Below, one piece after another: positions 33,739 to 44,361 of a stretch of 64,000 nt of DNA. Source of the stretch: Gliomastix tumulicola (Eukaryota; Ascomycota; Sordariomycetes; Hypocreales; Bionectriaceae); the NCBI GenBank assembly GCA_001599755.1, contig BCHX01000002.1, positions 372,001 through 436,000 on the forward strand, written 5' to 3'. Both the position numbers and the translations under genes were made by a program. Within the stretch, counting starts at the first letter, position 1. Each line of letters starts with the position of its first letter. The notes under the pieces were generated by a model that saw only the letters and a list, made by a program, of their open reading frames with translations, did no database searches and was not told where the DNA came from.

Positions 33739-34991
33739 TCATGCTACAGCCTCCTCCAACTGTTTTATCTTGGCCCTCACCTCGTCCACAACCCGATAGC
33801 AGGGAATCAGCGCCCTCGCCGCCGGGCTCTGCGGACACACATCCGACGGATCGGGATCAACCTCCTCCTTCTCCTTCCAGCATCGCCCTTCCGAGTCGGG
33901 ACACGCCTGGTGCCCGATGAGATGGCGGTTGCGCTGCCTCGTCGCGAACTGCGCGCCCAGAGCTGAGAGCCGCTCAGCGTCGCTGTGTAGACCATGCGTG
34001 ACTAGGTCGAAGAACTTGTCGCTGCTGACTCTAAAGCCCAGCGCGGAGCTGACGTCGGCGCCCGGGATGAGGTACATCGTGTCGCTCATGCTGCGCTCCG
34101 CAAGGCCCGTGCAGTAATTCTTGAGCCACTTGAGATACTTCTGGTAGCCGGTCGTGACCTCGAGGGTGAGTCGGCCGATGAGGAGCACGTTTTGGAGGGT
34201 GATCCGTGGCGGCTTAGAGACATCGTAGCACTTAGGACAGGTGAGCAGCTTCTCGAAGAGGTCCGTCCCTAGGCGTAGAGTGTGAACGGTGCTGTGAGAC
34301 ACGGGCTCGCAGTTGAGTGACCGAATCATGTCGAACACGCGCTTCGAGCAGTTACACGGCTCCGGAGGCGCAGCAGGCGGTGCAGGCGAGGCTTCCGGCG
34401 ACAGACACGCCCGGAACGAGTCCAGCGGCAGCGAGTCCAACTGCCCACTCGTGTTGAAGTCGAGGAACGGCAGCGCACTCAGCTCATCCTCACTAAACAC
34501 GACCTCATGCCGCTCGCGCGTCCACTCATGCGGCTCGACGCCCCCAGACAGCATGTCCGTCGAGCCAGAGGTAGCCACGGACGAGGCCTCGGCGAAGAAC
34601 AGCGACGGCGTCGGGTGCGACTGCTGCTGCTGCAGCTCCGGGGGCGTGCCGCCGAACGCGTCCGTCAGCCGGGGTGTGTCCTGCGTCGTCGCGGGCAGCG
34701 CTTCTTGTCGCTGCTGCTGCTGCTGCGTGTGTGTCTGCTGGCGATGCGGCTCTCTGGGATCAGCCAGCGACCACTTCCGCGGACGCCCGGGGATCCCTTT
34801 GTCGTGGAACTTGCACACGAGGCCGAGGTGCACGCATCGCGAGCAGCCCGAATGCTTGCCCGAGCACTTGAGCTTCCTGGCTCCTGCGGGGATGTCAGTC
34901 AGCGACGACACAGGGTTAAGATACGTTACGTAGTCAGGGACAACTCACGGCAGGCCTCGCACGACTTGCGCTTCTGCTGTACGGTGCTCAT
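33739..34991 (-). CDS. Zn2Cys6 transcription factor
   Basis: Two exons, complement(join(33739..34883, 34949..34991)), 395 aa. The 65 bp intron splits the zinc cluster; splicing gives CEACRARKLKCSG..CSRC..C with cysteines at 11, 14, 21, 28, 31 and 38, preceded by the basic QQKRKS. A short linker GIPGRPRKW follows, then a Gln/Pro/Ser-rich middle. The C-terminal half (FDMIRSLNC, LLTCPKCYDV, LLIGRLTLEVTTGYQKYLKW) resembles the small AflR-type regulatory domain of fungal cluster regulators rather than the large fungal-TF homology region. It is transcribed divergently from the rhodanese gene. Such regulators bind CGG/CCG triplets, which are present in the nearby promoters. Nuclear; targets unproven. 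Confidence 0.9.
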
Positions 34992-35340
34992 TCCTGGCGG
35001 CGTCTGGCTGGTACATACGGCTCGACGCGGTGACTTGTTGGGGGTCCATCGTGACTCCGCCGGACGGACGGCGCTGCGGTTGCGAGAGGAGAGTCCGATA
35101 CCCGCAGCTCGACATTGGCCGACGGATGGCGAGCGCGTGCGGGGCGATGACGCAAGGGGGAAGAAGGGTTGTCGGTAATAGTCCGAGATATTGACCAGTG
35201 GTTATAGTGTGCGCAGTGTCCGTTCGTACCCTAGAGTGGTAGCAGGAGGGGAATAACGTCTTTTAAAGAGTTACACGCCAACTTCAGTGTTCTATATCAG
35301 CAGTCTAAGACTGGGGACTACTGTCTTTTCACTTGGGAAT
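34992..35340. promoter_or_regulatory. Divergent promoter, Zn2Cys6 regulator / rhodanese
   Basis: 349 bp. Contains CCGGACGG at 35060-35067, the complement of CCGTCCGG, sharing the CCGTCCG core of the motif found upstream of the permease and TPR genes. Also rich in CGG/CCG triplets (35055-35130). Confidence 0.5.
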
Positions 35341-36918
35341 ATGGCTCAAACGATAACGCCCCAGCAGTTGCGCCATTACTGGGTGAACCGCACTGAGATT
35401 GCTCTGTTGGATGTACGAGAAGAAGGGCCATACGCAGACGCCCACCCTTTCTTCGCTATTACAGTCCCGGTCTCTGAAATCGAAGTCAAGCTCCCAGCCC
35501 TAGTTCCACGACTCTCAGTCCCAATAGTTGTCTACGACAATGGCGAAGGCTATGTCGAACGCGCAGCCACGCTCGTCCTCGACCTAGGCTACCGCCACGT
35601 CTCCATCCTCGAAGGCGGTCTCTCCGCCTACGCGCAAGTCGGCGAGCTCTTCAGAGATGTCAACGTCCCCTCCAAAGCCTTCGGCGAGCTCGTCGAGGCC
35701 ATCCGCCACACGCCCTCCAAGCCCGCCCCCGAGGTCAAGCATGTTCTCGAGAACGAGAAGGATGTTGTCGTCCTCGACGCACGACGCTACGAGGAGTACC
35801 ACACCATGAGCATTCCGCGCGGGCAGAGCTGTCCCGGCGGCGAGCTGCTCTATCGCGTCTTCGAGGCGGCTCCAGACTCGGAGACCAGTGTCATCGTGCA
35901 CTGTGCCGGGCGGACGCGGAGTATTATCGGAACACAGTCGCTCGTGAACGCTGGAATCGGGAACAAGGTGCATGCGCTGGAGAACGGGACTATCGGGTGG
36001 ACACTGGCTGGGTTTGAGCTGGACACGGGCAAGGTTGAGAGGATTGGGCCGCCGTCGGCTGGAGCAGTGCGGAAGGCTCAGGAGCATGCGAGGAGATGGG
36101 CTAAGCACGTTGGCGTTCCTGTTATCGAAGGTGACACGCTGAAGGCGTTTGCGGCTGAGGCTGAGAGCAGGACTCTTTACCTGTTGGATGTCAGAGATCC
36201 GAGCGAGTATGCTGAGGGGCACCCCGACGGCTTCATCTCTGCTCCTGGTGGCCAGCTCGTTCAAGCCACCGATGAATGGGTGGGCGTCCGAGGCGCTCGG
36301 ATCGTCTTATATGACAATGACGGAGTCAGAGCTCTCATGACGGCCAGCTGGCTACTTCAACTGGGCTGGGATGTCCATGTCCTCCAAGACGGTATCTCAG
36401 TTCCAGCTGGTCTGCCTCGCGCCCGACAAGCCTCCTGGAGGTTCCCCAGTTCAGGTTCCATCACCGTCCCGGACCTGAAAAGACTCACCGACGCAAGCAT
36501 CGTGGACCTCGCCCGTAGTCCAGCATATCGGAAGGGCCACATCCCCGGCGCGTGGTTTGCTTCCGGCCCGGAGCTCATCCGCGACCTGAAGCGAGTCCCT
36601 GGCAGTGGTCCCATCGTGCTCACATCTCCGGACGGTAAGATTGCTGCTGCGAATCTCGAGCACGCTCGCAAGAACTCTCCACGAGATATTTTCTATCTGA
36701 TCGGTGGCACCGCCTCTTGGAAAGCGACGGGAAACGACCTCGAGACGGAACAGCGCTGGCTCTCGGAGCCGATCGATGTGTACAAGCGTCCGTACGAAGG
36801 GACCGAGAACGCGGAGAAGGATATGCAGGGCTACATTGACTGGGAGCATGGGCTGGTGGCGCAGCTTGCGAACGATGGCATTGCGGGTTTCCACGTTGTG
36901 CGTGGCATAGATGCATAG
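35341..36918 (+). CDS. Four-domain rhodanese (sulfurtransferase)
   Basis: Intronless, 525 aa; the ATG at 35341 is chosen because it begins directly before the first domain (an in-frame ATG lies 54 bp upstream). Four tandem rhodanese-fold units of ~120-130 residues each show the ALLDVRE / VVVLDAR / YLLDVRD / SIVDLAR strand plus an active-loop position. Only the second has a catalytic cysteine (VIVHCAGRTRS, Cys188). The other loops read VVYDNGEG, VLYDNDGVR and VLTSPDGK and should be inactive or structural. Rhodaneses transfer sulfane sulfur, for example from thiosulfate to cyanide or thiols. Location beside a TauD dioxygenase and permease suggests a role in handling sulfur released from organosulfur compounds (inference). 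No targeting signal seen. Confidence 0.92.
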   Translation: MAQTITPQQLRHYWVNRTEIALLDVREEGPYADAHPFFAITVPVSEIEVKLPALVPRLSVPIVVYDNGEGYVERAATLVLDLGYRHVSILEGGLSAYAQVGELFRDVNVPSKAFGELVEAIRHTPSKPAPEVKHVLENEKDVVVLDARRYEEYHTMSIPRGQSCPGGELLYRVFEAAPDSETSVIVHCAGRTRSIIGTQSLVNAGIGNKVHALENGTIGWTLAGFELDTGKVERIGPPSAGAVRKAQEHARRWAKHVGVPVIEGDTLKAFAAEAESRTLYLLDVRDPSEYAEGHPDGFISAPGGQLVQATDEWVGVRGARIVLYDNDGVRALMTASWLLQLGWDVHVLQDGISVPAGLPRARQASWRFPSSGSITVPDLKRLTDASIVDLARSPAYRKGHIPGAWFASGPELIRDLKRVPGSGPIVLTSPDGKIAAANLEHARKNSPRDIFYLIGGTASWKATGNDLETEQRWLSEPIDVYKRPYEGTENAEKDMQGYIDWEHGLVAQLANDGIAGFHVVRGIDA

Positions 36919-37366
36919 GTAGAGTATAATACTGGCAAAGTCCAAGTGCCACCACCTGATTTCGTCGGTTGTGTTCCTAGTCTGACCGTTGAGCTTGTTT
37001 CGCAACGTGCCCCCACGAGGAACATGCTCAGTCCGCATCTTCTCACCGTCTACCCTCCGAACTTCCTCTTCCGGCATGCTCAAGAGATGATCCCTGTAGG
37101 GTCCAGGCTACACTCGCTATGGAGATCGGCCACCCCGCGATCTCTCGACGCGGCACTTGGCAGGGACTTCTGCGACGAGCATGTTTCTATTGGCCATTGA
37201 TATCGTCGCTTGATTATGTCTGGGGGGTCTGATATCCGGGTTTTGTAGTCGCCGTCCCCGATCTAAAACCGATACTCTACGGCTTTAAGCATGTATAAAA
37301 AGGTCGTCACTCGTCAAAGTGACCGATACACGCAGCTCATCTAAGTTTCGAACTTCAACCGCCAAG
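36919..37366. promoter_or_regulatory. Upstream region of DJ-1/PfpI gene with TATA box
   Basis: About 450 bp between the rhodanese stop and the next ATG. TATAAAAAG at 37294-37302 lies ~65-70 bp before the start codon, a convincing core promoter. No coding sequence seen. Confidence 0.6.
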
Positions 37367-38119
37367 ATGAAGTCTCCTGTCTCTCTCCTGCCATGGCTGC
37401 TCGCCTGGTCTCTACCAGCCTCCGCCCAAAACACGACCCTTCCCTCGCGCTTCGGGATGATCGTCTACCCCGGCTTCCAGACCCTTGACGTCTACGGCCC
37501 TCTGGATGCCCTCTTCTTCCTCTCCCTCACACACCCCATCGAGCTCTCCATCATCTCCTACAGCCTCGACCCAGTGTCCACTTCCATCCGCAACCAGACA
37601 GCGATCGGCTCTGCATGGGGCACCTCGGTCCTCCCGACGCACACATACGCTGATCCACCCAAAGATCTCGATGTCCTGCTCGTCCCTGGTGGCCTCGGTA
37701 ACCGTAACCTGCCCGGTGCCCACCTCGAGGACATGCTCGAGTATCTGCGCACCGCGTACCCGGATCTGCAGTACCTGATCTCTATCTGCACCGGCTCTGG
37801 CCTTCTCGCCCGCTCAGGCCTCCTAGACGGCCGCAACGCGACCACCAACAAGCAGGCTTGGCGGGAAATGACGCCCCTGGGCCGCAAGACCAACTGGATC
37901 GCCAAGGCACGATGGGTCGTGGACGGAAACGTGTGGACGGCGAGCGGCGTCACGGCAGGCATCGATGCGTTGTTTGCGTGGATGACTGAGGTGTATGGTG
38001 AGGCGGAGGCAGAGAAGGGCGCTGATGGGATTGAGCATACGAGGACGACGGATCCTCATAATGATCCGTTTGCTGATCTCGCGGGAGCGGTTGATGTTCC
38101 CCCCGTCGAGACGGTATAG
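37367..38119 (+). CDS. Secreted DJ-1/PfpI-family protein
   Basis: Intronless, 250 aa. The start at 37367 opens with a signal peptide (MKSPVSLLPWLLAWSLPASA, likely cut before QN). The DJ-1/PfpI fold follows: FGMIVYPGFQTLDVYGPLDA, LDVLLVPGGLGNR, and the nucleophile elbow ISICTGSGLLARSG with Cys141. AWREMTPLGRKTNWI and VTAGIDA follow, as in isonitrile-hydratase-like and transcription-regulator-type members. The C-terminal tail (HTRTTDPHNDPFADLAG) is also common in fungal members. The reaction is unknown. Secretion is unusual for the superfamily as a whole but is seen in several ascomycete paralogues. Two N-x-T/S sites (NTT, NQT) could be glycosylated. Confidence 0.88.
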   Translation: MKSPVSLLPWLLAWSLPASAQNTTLPSRFGMIVYPGFQTLDVYGPLDALFFLSLTHPIELSIISYSLDPVSTSIRNQTAIGSAWGTSVLPTHTYADPPKDLDVLLVPGGLGNRNLPGAHLEDMLEYLRTAYPDLQYLISICTGSGLLARSGLLDGRNATTNKQAWREMTPLGRKTNWIAKARWVVDGNVWTASGVTAGIDALFAWMTEVYGEAEAEKGADGIEHTRTTDPHNDPFADLAGAVDVPPVETV

Positions 38120-38266
38120 GTGTGTTTGGAGCTTGAGACAAAAAAACGAGTCCATGCTGAGGTGCTTGCGGGAATGTCGTATTGAGATGTACTTTCAGAT
38201 ATTCTCTATGATTCGTTTGGTTTCGTTAATATTCGCTAAAATCTCATCCTCTTCTCGTTCAACAAC

Positions 38267-39839
38267 TCAAGCCCTGGCCGTCGGCTCGACATCGTACTCC
38301 ACATCCGTCCGGATAATGTACTTGGCTCCCTTGCGCACGCCCGTTCCCTCATGCAGCAGCGCTCCTCTCGTATCCCCATGCGGGAACACTGCCACGGCAC
38401 CCATCACCGGCCGCACGGGATACGCGTTGAGTGTCCCCTCTCGTGCAGCAGGTAGGAAGAAGGTTGTCTCGCCACCCTCGAACTCGTCGTTGAGATACAT
38501 GAGGAACGTGAACAGCGAGCTCTGCTTCTTCTCCGCAGGCGAGGCGTCGTAGACGTACGTGTCGTCGGGTAGGATCCCGGACGGCGGCCACGCACCGTCG
38601 ATATGACACCTGTACTCCGCTCCCGGGACATATCGATAGACGCGGAAGCGACGGTTCAAGCCACGGGCAAGGCGCCCGTCCACCGCCTTAGGTAGGAACG
38701 GCGATACGCGTGACCAGAGGATGTCGTGGAAGGCAGTGTCGATGACCCAGTAGAAGTTATGTGCGAGTATGCTCGTGTCTCCGTCTTCGCGCAGCGGGGC
38801 GTCCGGGATGAACTCGACCTGCTCGCCCGCAGCGATGATGCTCTTGCACTCGTCGGCGGAAAGCACGTTCGTCGCGAGGCTGAGGTTTGGCACGCTCGGA
38901 TGGCGGTTCCATGTAATTTCGGGGGACTCTGGGGACAACGGGACCGAGTTCGGCTTTGTCGTGTAAAGAATCGCGGGGTAGTGGTTGGGAGGCTTGCGCT
39001 GGGGGCCCGGTGTTGTCTCGATGCTGCGAAGGGCTGTCGAGAGAGACGCAGGCGCTGAGTTGAAGATGGAGCGGTCCCACACGGAGGCATAGACCTCCAG
39101 CTTCGGCGTTGATGGGCTGAGGTCCCATGTCGGCTGCATGGCGATGGGCGACGACAGGTCTGCCAATGCCGATGTATTGAAGTCGATCTGTCCGCACGCC
39201 CGCAGCACGCCATCGAGAACCGTAATCAGCTCCTTCGCCCTATCAGTCCGATGTATAATCTCACGTTGAGCGTCCTCAGCTTGCGACAGTCCGCTGATGA
39301 CGTCCAAGTCCCGAACCCAACGGCAGAGTGTTCCCAGCTTCGGCTCCTGTCCCCGGATCCTCATCTCGGCGAGGAGGACCTTGGCGTCGACATATTTCTC
39401 GTCCGTTAGCGCTGCGGAGATTCGAGCCGAGAGGCTTGCGTTGGCTGTTAAGAAACTGTTAGCCACTGTCCTTTCCGTTTGATGTATGGCCTCGCAATTG
39501 TCCAATTGGTAGCGGGGGGGTGCGGCGTTGGAACGTACCAGCAGAAATTGACCCCGTCGTGCACGCCTGCCTGAACTCGTACGCAGAGACCCGCAGATCC
39601 TTGCATGTCTTCGTCTTGATGAGGCCAGGAAACTTGGCAAGGGTATTCAGCGTGTCTACCGTAACCTCGAGCTCTTCGGTCGAGATGACAGTCTGGAGGC
39701 TCGTAGGCTCGCCCGTCGAGGTGCCGTCGGGAGGGGGCGTGATCACGCCGTCGGCCGTGGGGTCGGTTTTCGGGTGCTTTCGGGGGTTGCTCTTAGCCTG
39801 CACATTGTGCTTGCGCTTCGCTGATTTCGATTTCGCCAT
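38267..39839 (-). CDS. 2OG-Fe(II) oxygenase, prolyl-4-hydroxylase-like
   Basis: Two exons, complement(join(38267..39444, 39539..39839)), 492 aa. The N-terminal ~40 residues are Lys-rich (MAKSKSAKRKHN), likely a nuclear localisation signal. The C-terminal catalytic domain carries the metal ligands His381 and Asp383 (YRCHIDGAWPPSG) and His465 (LLHEG), with KYIIRTDV supplying the 2-oxoglutarate-binding Arg. FTFLMYLNDEFEGGETTFF is the family's double-stranded helix core. Residues ~100-250 are helical without a recognised domain. Members hydroxylate proteins or small molecules; the basic N-terminus suggests a protein target in the nucleus, which is inference. The gene is convergent with the DJ-1/PfpI gene (147 bp apart). 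Confidence 0.9.
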
Positions 39840-40682
39840 GGCTGTGGTGTGTCGTCGCGATTCTGCAGTTCGTGGTTGGGGGATGAATTTCGATCTCGTT
39901 TCGTTATCGTGGTTATCGTGCGATCTCCACTCCATATTGTGGTTTAATTGGACAGATTGGAGTCCATGGAGGGGTTGGGGAGACATAAAAGAGCTAGGCG
40001 TTTCCTGCCATTCTTAGTGTCTAGAATACGTGCTTATTATGGCACCCCCATCACACTGGCACCAATGACATTTCCGTCGTCAACATAATTATCCAGGATT
40101 ACAACAAGAATGCCGCTGCGGTGTCTTGACAGCAAGTACAGGCCCCAAACTTATGATGGGAAAAGACATAAAGAAGGAGGTTCACTTTTTGCACGAGAGA
40201 ATGACCTATACCGTTTTATGTGCCGTAAATTTGGGTTCGGTTACAGTAGGTCGCGTTCGAGATTCTCATGATTTCGGCCTCTGCCATTCGCTCACATTTC
40301 CCCGTTCCCCTCGCCATGATCTTTCGCTTCGTTGCCACCCTCGGAGCAAGCATGCCCCACCCACAGCCAGACATTGGACATGAGAGGATTTGGATAAGCG
40401 CGAGGCGCCCGCATCAACAGGGAATTGTCCAATATCTACGAAGGCAGCTTAGCCCCCAAAAAGGATGAAAAGTGCAGGTTGCCTTTCCTCTGAATGCGAA
40501 CCACTACACAAGTCAATTGTCTACATAAGCAGGCTTACTCCCGCGTTTACGCCTCGATGCGCGCGTTGCAGGCACATTCACAACTTCGTCATCCAGCTAG
40601 TTTCTAGTCATCAACAGTCGCAGATCCCTAATCCCGCCGTGTCTATCTAGACATTCTCAGAGACCCCTCGCTCATTTTCAGC
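39840..40682. other. Divergent intergenic region
   Basis: About 840 bp between the start codons of the 2OG oxygenase (-) and the Clr5-ankyrin gene (+). No coding sequence or clear repeat seen. Confidence 0.5.
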
Positions 40683-43600
40683 ATGGACAGCATTTGGACC
40701 CAACATGAGGCTGTCATTAGGCACCTCTACCAGATCGAGCGCAAGACGCTCAAACAAGTCAAAGAGATTCTGGAATCGCAGTACGGATTTCCGAAGAAAC
40801 CGTAAGTACTCTCTACCCATCTCTACAACTCCGTAAGCTAACTTTTTTAGACTGGCTCAGTATGAGACAGGCCTCAGAGACATACTTGGATTTCGGAAGA
40901 AGCTCAAAGCCGAGCACTGGCCGATGGTGTTCAGCTACGCCAGGTCCAAGGGCTATGACAGCTTCGATGTTTACATTGGGGACACTAGAATACCCTGGAA
41001 AAGGGCTTGGAAGGAAATTCGGCGCTCAGGAGCACACAAGATGCCTGAGACTCTTAGTAAGGGGGTTCTAGTGATGCCGGTTAGAATAATTACTTATACC
41101 ATGCAGGAGACCAGCAGCAACTTCCTCCAGGGGTACGGATACAGGCAATGTCATCCGAAACACCGATATCACGGCCTGCGATTCCTCCCAACATCTCCAC
41201 CCAAGCCACTCCTTCACAGCGTACTCCGGGAACCGCCAATTCTTGCCGGCCTCGGCCTAGATCGGTACTAGGGAACCGTCAGTTTCCGCCCCTACAGCCA
41301 TCGTGAATCACTATCTTACAAATTGTGTTAGATCACTCTGGCCATTCCCGGCCCGATGTTGCGCTCACGTCATCTGCTCTGGTTCCGAGGGAGACGCTCT
41401 CACCCTCAACCCTTTCTCCAGACAGTGCTCTCGCTGGCTCATCCCTCAAATCCTCAGCATGGGATGCTTCCGGCTTTGCAAAGTCGCTTCTCGATACTTT
41501 GCCTTGGCATCAATATCGATTCCAATCGTACGGTGAGAACCTTCTGCTAACATCGTTGCATGAAATTCTACTGACTTGAAGTTTCACAAGCTGCTCTTGT
41601 GGCCAGAAAACCCCCGAGGCCATTATTCGAAAACTTTGGTTATTATTCGCTGGCTCTCATGCCTATCGACAAATTCTGCCCCCAGAACCTTGGACGGTCT
41701 ATGGCAAGAGTCTCCAGTAGCTCCTACCCTAGCCCTACCGAGATGCTCAACCTTGGAGAATCTCCGTTCACGCTCGCAAGCAATTTCGACATCTATCATT
41801 TCCTAGCCACGATGACTTATCTCGTATCCAACACGCTTATCCAAAGTCCGGACCTCCTAGCCGACATCATCGAGATTCTGCAAAATGGGGTTTCCCGAAA
41901 CATCGTGCTGGCATTCTTCAGCAGCGAGCTTGACTCTACAAGAGCTGTGTGGGATGGCTTGTTTAATGCAACACAAGCTTCATGGCATCCAGGACCTCGC
42001 CATCTTCCTGGGGGTCTGATGGAGTTTCTCGTCGAAATTCTTCTTAGCTCACGTCCCTCGTGGCTAGAAGATGAGAAACATCGGATACTGCGGCAAGTAG
42101 CACTAGCTGGGCATGCTGAGCTGACACGACGTCTGCTGTTGCTCGGCTCTCTGCTAGACTATTGCGAGGCAGGGGCCGATCTAATCTCGGTTATTGGTGT
42201 CGCATCTCGCAAAGATCCAGGTTGTGCTGCAGTACTAATGCAACATTGCGACATCAATGTCAACTTGAAATCACTTCCCTGCAGATATTACGATTCCGAT
42301 TGGGGCAGCGTTGTCGGAGACTGCAACGTACCTCATCACGATCCAAGCACTCCAATTTCGCATTTCTCGTTGTTTCTCAACTCCGCGGCAGCGACACCAC
42401 AGTGGCACATAGAAGAGTACGAACGCCTTCTTTGTCTCTTTCTCACAGCCGGCGCCAACGTTGATATGGTTTTCTTCAACTCATATACGCTTAGTGCGTA
42501 CCGACACGGCGGGATCGAGAACATACCCTGGTCTTGGATGCCCACATGTCTGGATGTGTGCTATTACTTGAACCGGCCATTATTCCATCGTTTGAGACCA
42601 CATAGTACGAGGGACATCCATATTTTAACCAGAGCAGGGGTTTGTGAGGCTGCGTTGGCAGGCGAGGATACTCTAACTACGTACTTGGAGTCAGCGTCGG
42701 CCTACTCTACAGCGGAGAAAATGCGCTTTCTCGAGCTCGTTGTCATTGAGCACTTCCTACCGCTCATGCCTCGAATTGATCGCCCTCAGACACCGAGACT
42801 AGAGATGCGCGTTGTCCGTAGGCTCATCGATTTTGGTGTCCTAGTAGTGCCTTTGAACTTTGCTGGGCGCAATCTCACGCCACACGAGAACGCTACGGAC
42901 TTGTTTACAATACTGGCAAGAAGTGCTGCAATGCACGGATTCAATGACGACAACATCTTTGTGATGAGACATCTCTACCAGTATGCGGATATCGACAAGC
43001 TCAAGGCCCTCTACGCTGCGGTGCAACACCGCGGTGCGCGCATACTGCAAGGACTCAGTTTAGTCATCTCCAACGACTTAGCTGCAAAGGGGGCCTACGT
43101 TTTAGCACAGGCCGCATGCCAGAACAATATTGAGGCCGTTTCATGGCTTCTGAAGAACGGTGTGGATGTGAACTCCGGGGTCTGGACTGAATCTAATGAA
43201 CACTTGACAATATTGGGACTCGCCAGCGGCCGGGAATTTTTACCAGGGATTGCTAGTCGAGAAGTGGCAGGAGGCACGATTTGTCGACACCTCATTGAAT
43301 GCGGTGCTCTTTTGCGCCGAGGAGTGGCTGATACGAACTGCTATGAACTGCTAAAGAGCGTCTTAGCCGTGGAGGAAATGGAATCATATCGACTCTTTTC
43401 CAAGTCCTCGGCGGAGCTCGAGCAAGTCACGCCGGATCAGTGGCAGGATTTGATCCTCACATGCGCGTATTCTTTAGAAGAAACACATAACAGGGCTAGA
43501 TCAGAGGCAGGGCCCTTGTTGGCAGTGTTTGAGGCATTATATCTACAACACACTACCCCTCAACTCGGGCCAGTGCTTGCTGGGTACATTATGGGTGGTG

Positions 43601-44361
43601 GCAGCGACTCGATGATCCAAACGCTACTTGCACGAGGGGCCAGTATCAACGAACACACGCTCATCCTTACTCCACTTCAAGCTGCCGCTGCCCGAGGCAA
43701 TGCGCTGTTGGTTGCTCAACTGCTAGATCTCGGTGCGGATGTTAACGCAGCTTCGAAAAGAAAACACTCTACAGCGCTCCAGGAAGTTTGTGCATGGGAA
43801 GCTTTGTCGCCTACAGATTGTGAGAGGAAGACGACTATTATCACGCTCTTGCTTGAGAAGGGCGCGAAGGTCGATGGGCAGGGGTACGACCACACCCCTT
43901 TGCAAAACTGTGCAAAGTTGGGAGACATTGCGAATGCCTCCCTCCTTGCCCAGCATGGGGCGAACCCCAATATCTGCTCACGTGTTCTGAAATTTTCAGG
44001 ATATCGACTGATGAGCGCATTGGACCTAGCAGCACTGAATGGTCGGCTGGATATGACTCGCTATCTCCTTGGGCTTGGCGCGCTCAGCGCTCGCCCCGGC
44101 TCAACAGGCTATGAAGGCGCCATTAAGTGGGCCCTCTGGGGCCAGGAACACTGCTTTGACCCTGATCGTGGGCATTACGGCCCAGCATACGTGGCAGTGG
44201 CTAAGCTGATCGAGTCTCACAGTCACGAACTGGCAAAACAGTTTGAGCAGGAGCCGGAAATGTTCGCAATTCGCGAAGCTGGGATTGAGCAGCACAAGGC
44301 CCAGATTAGACAGAAGTTTGGGAAACTGGAAAAGTTCTCAGTAGATTGTGGCCTTTCCTAG
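40683..44361 (+). CDS. Clr5-domain ankyrin-repeat protein
   Basis: Five exons, join(40683..40801, 40851..41056, 41107..41277, 41332..41532, 41582..44361), 1158 aa. The N-terminus is a Clr5 domain (WTQHEAVIRHLYQIERKTL, YGFPKKPLAQYETGL), followed by the usual SYARSKGYDSFDVYIGDTRI and KEIRRSG segment and a Ser/Pro-rich linker. The C-terminal ~160 residues hold ankyrin repeats: TPLQAAAARGNALLVAQLLD, LGADVNAASK, TPLQNCAKLGDIANASLLAQ and ALDLAALNGRLDMTRYLLG. The intervening region is probably more divergent repeats. Clr5 was described in fission yeast silencing; in filamentous fungi, Clr5 plus ankyrin proteins are a large family of unknown function. The 3' half of intron 3 is the weakest call: donor GTCAGT at 41278 was chosen because it keeps phase. 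Confidence 0.82.

Noticed and set aside
41303..41536. Alternative reading of exon 4 in the Clr5-ankyrin gene using donor GTGAAT at 41303
   Set aside because: It leaves the wrong phase for the downstream exon that encodes the ankyrin part; donor GTCAGT at 41278 keeps the frame.
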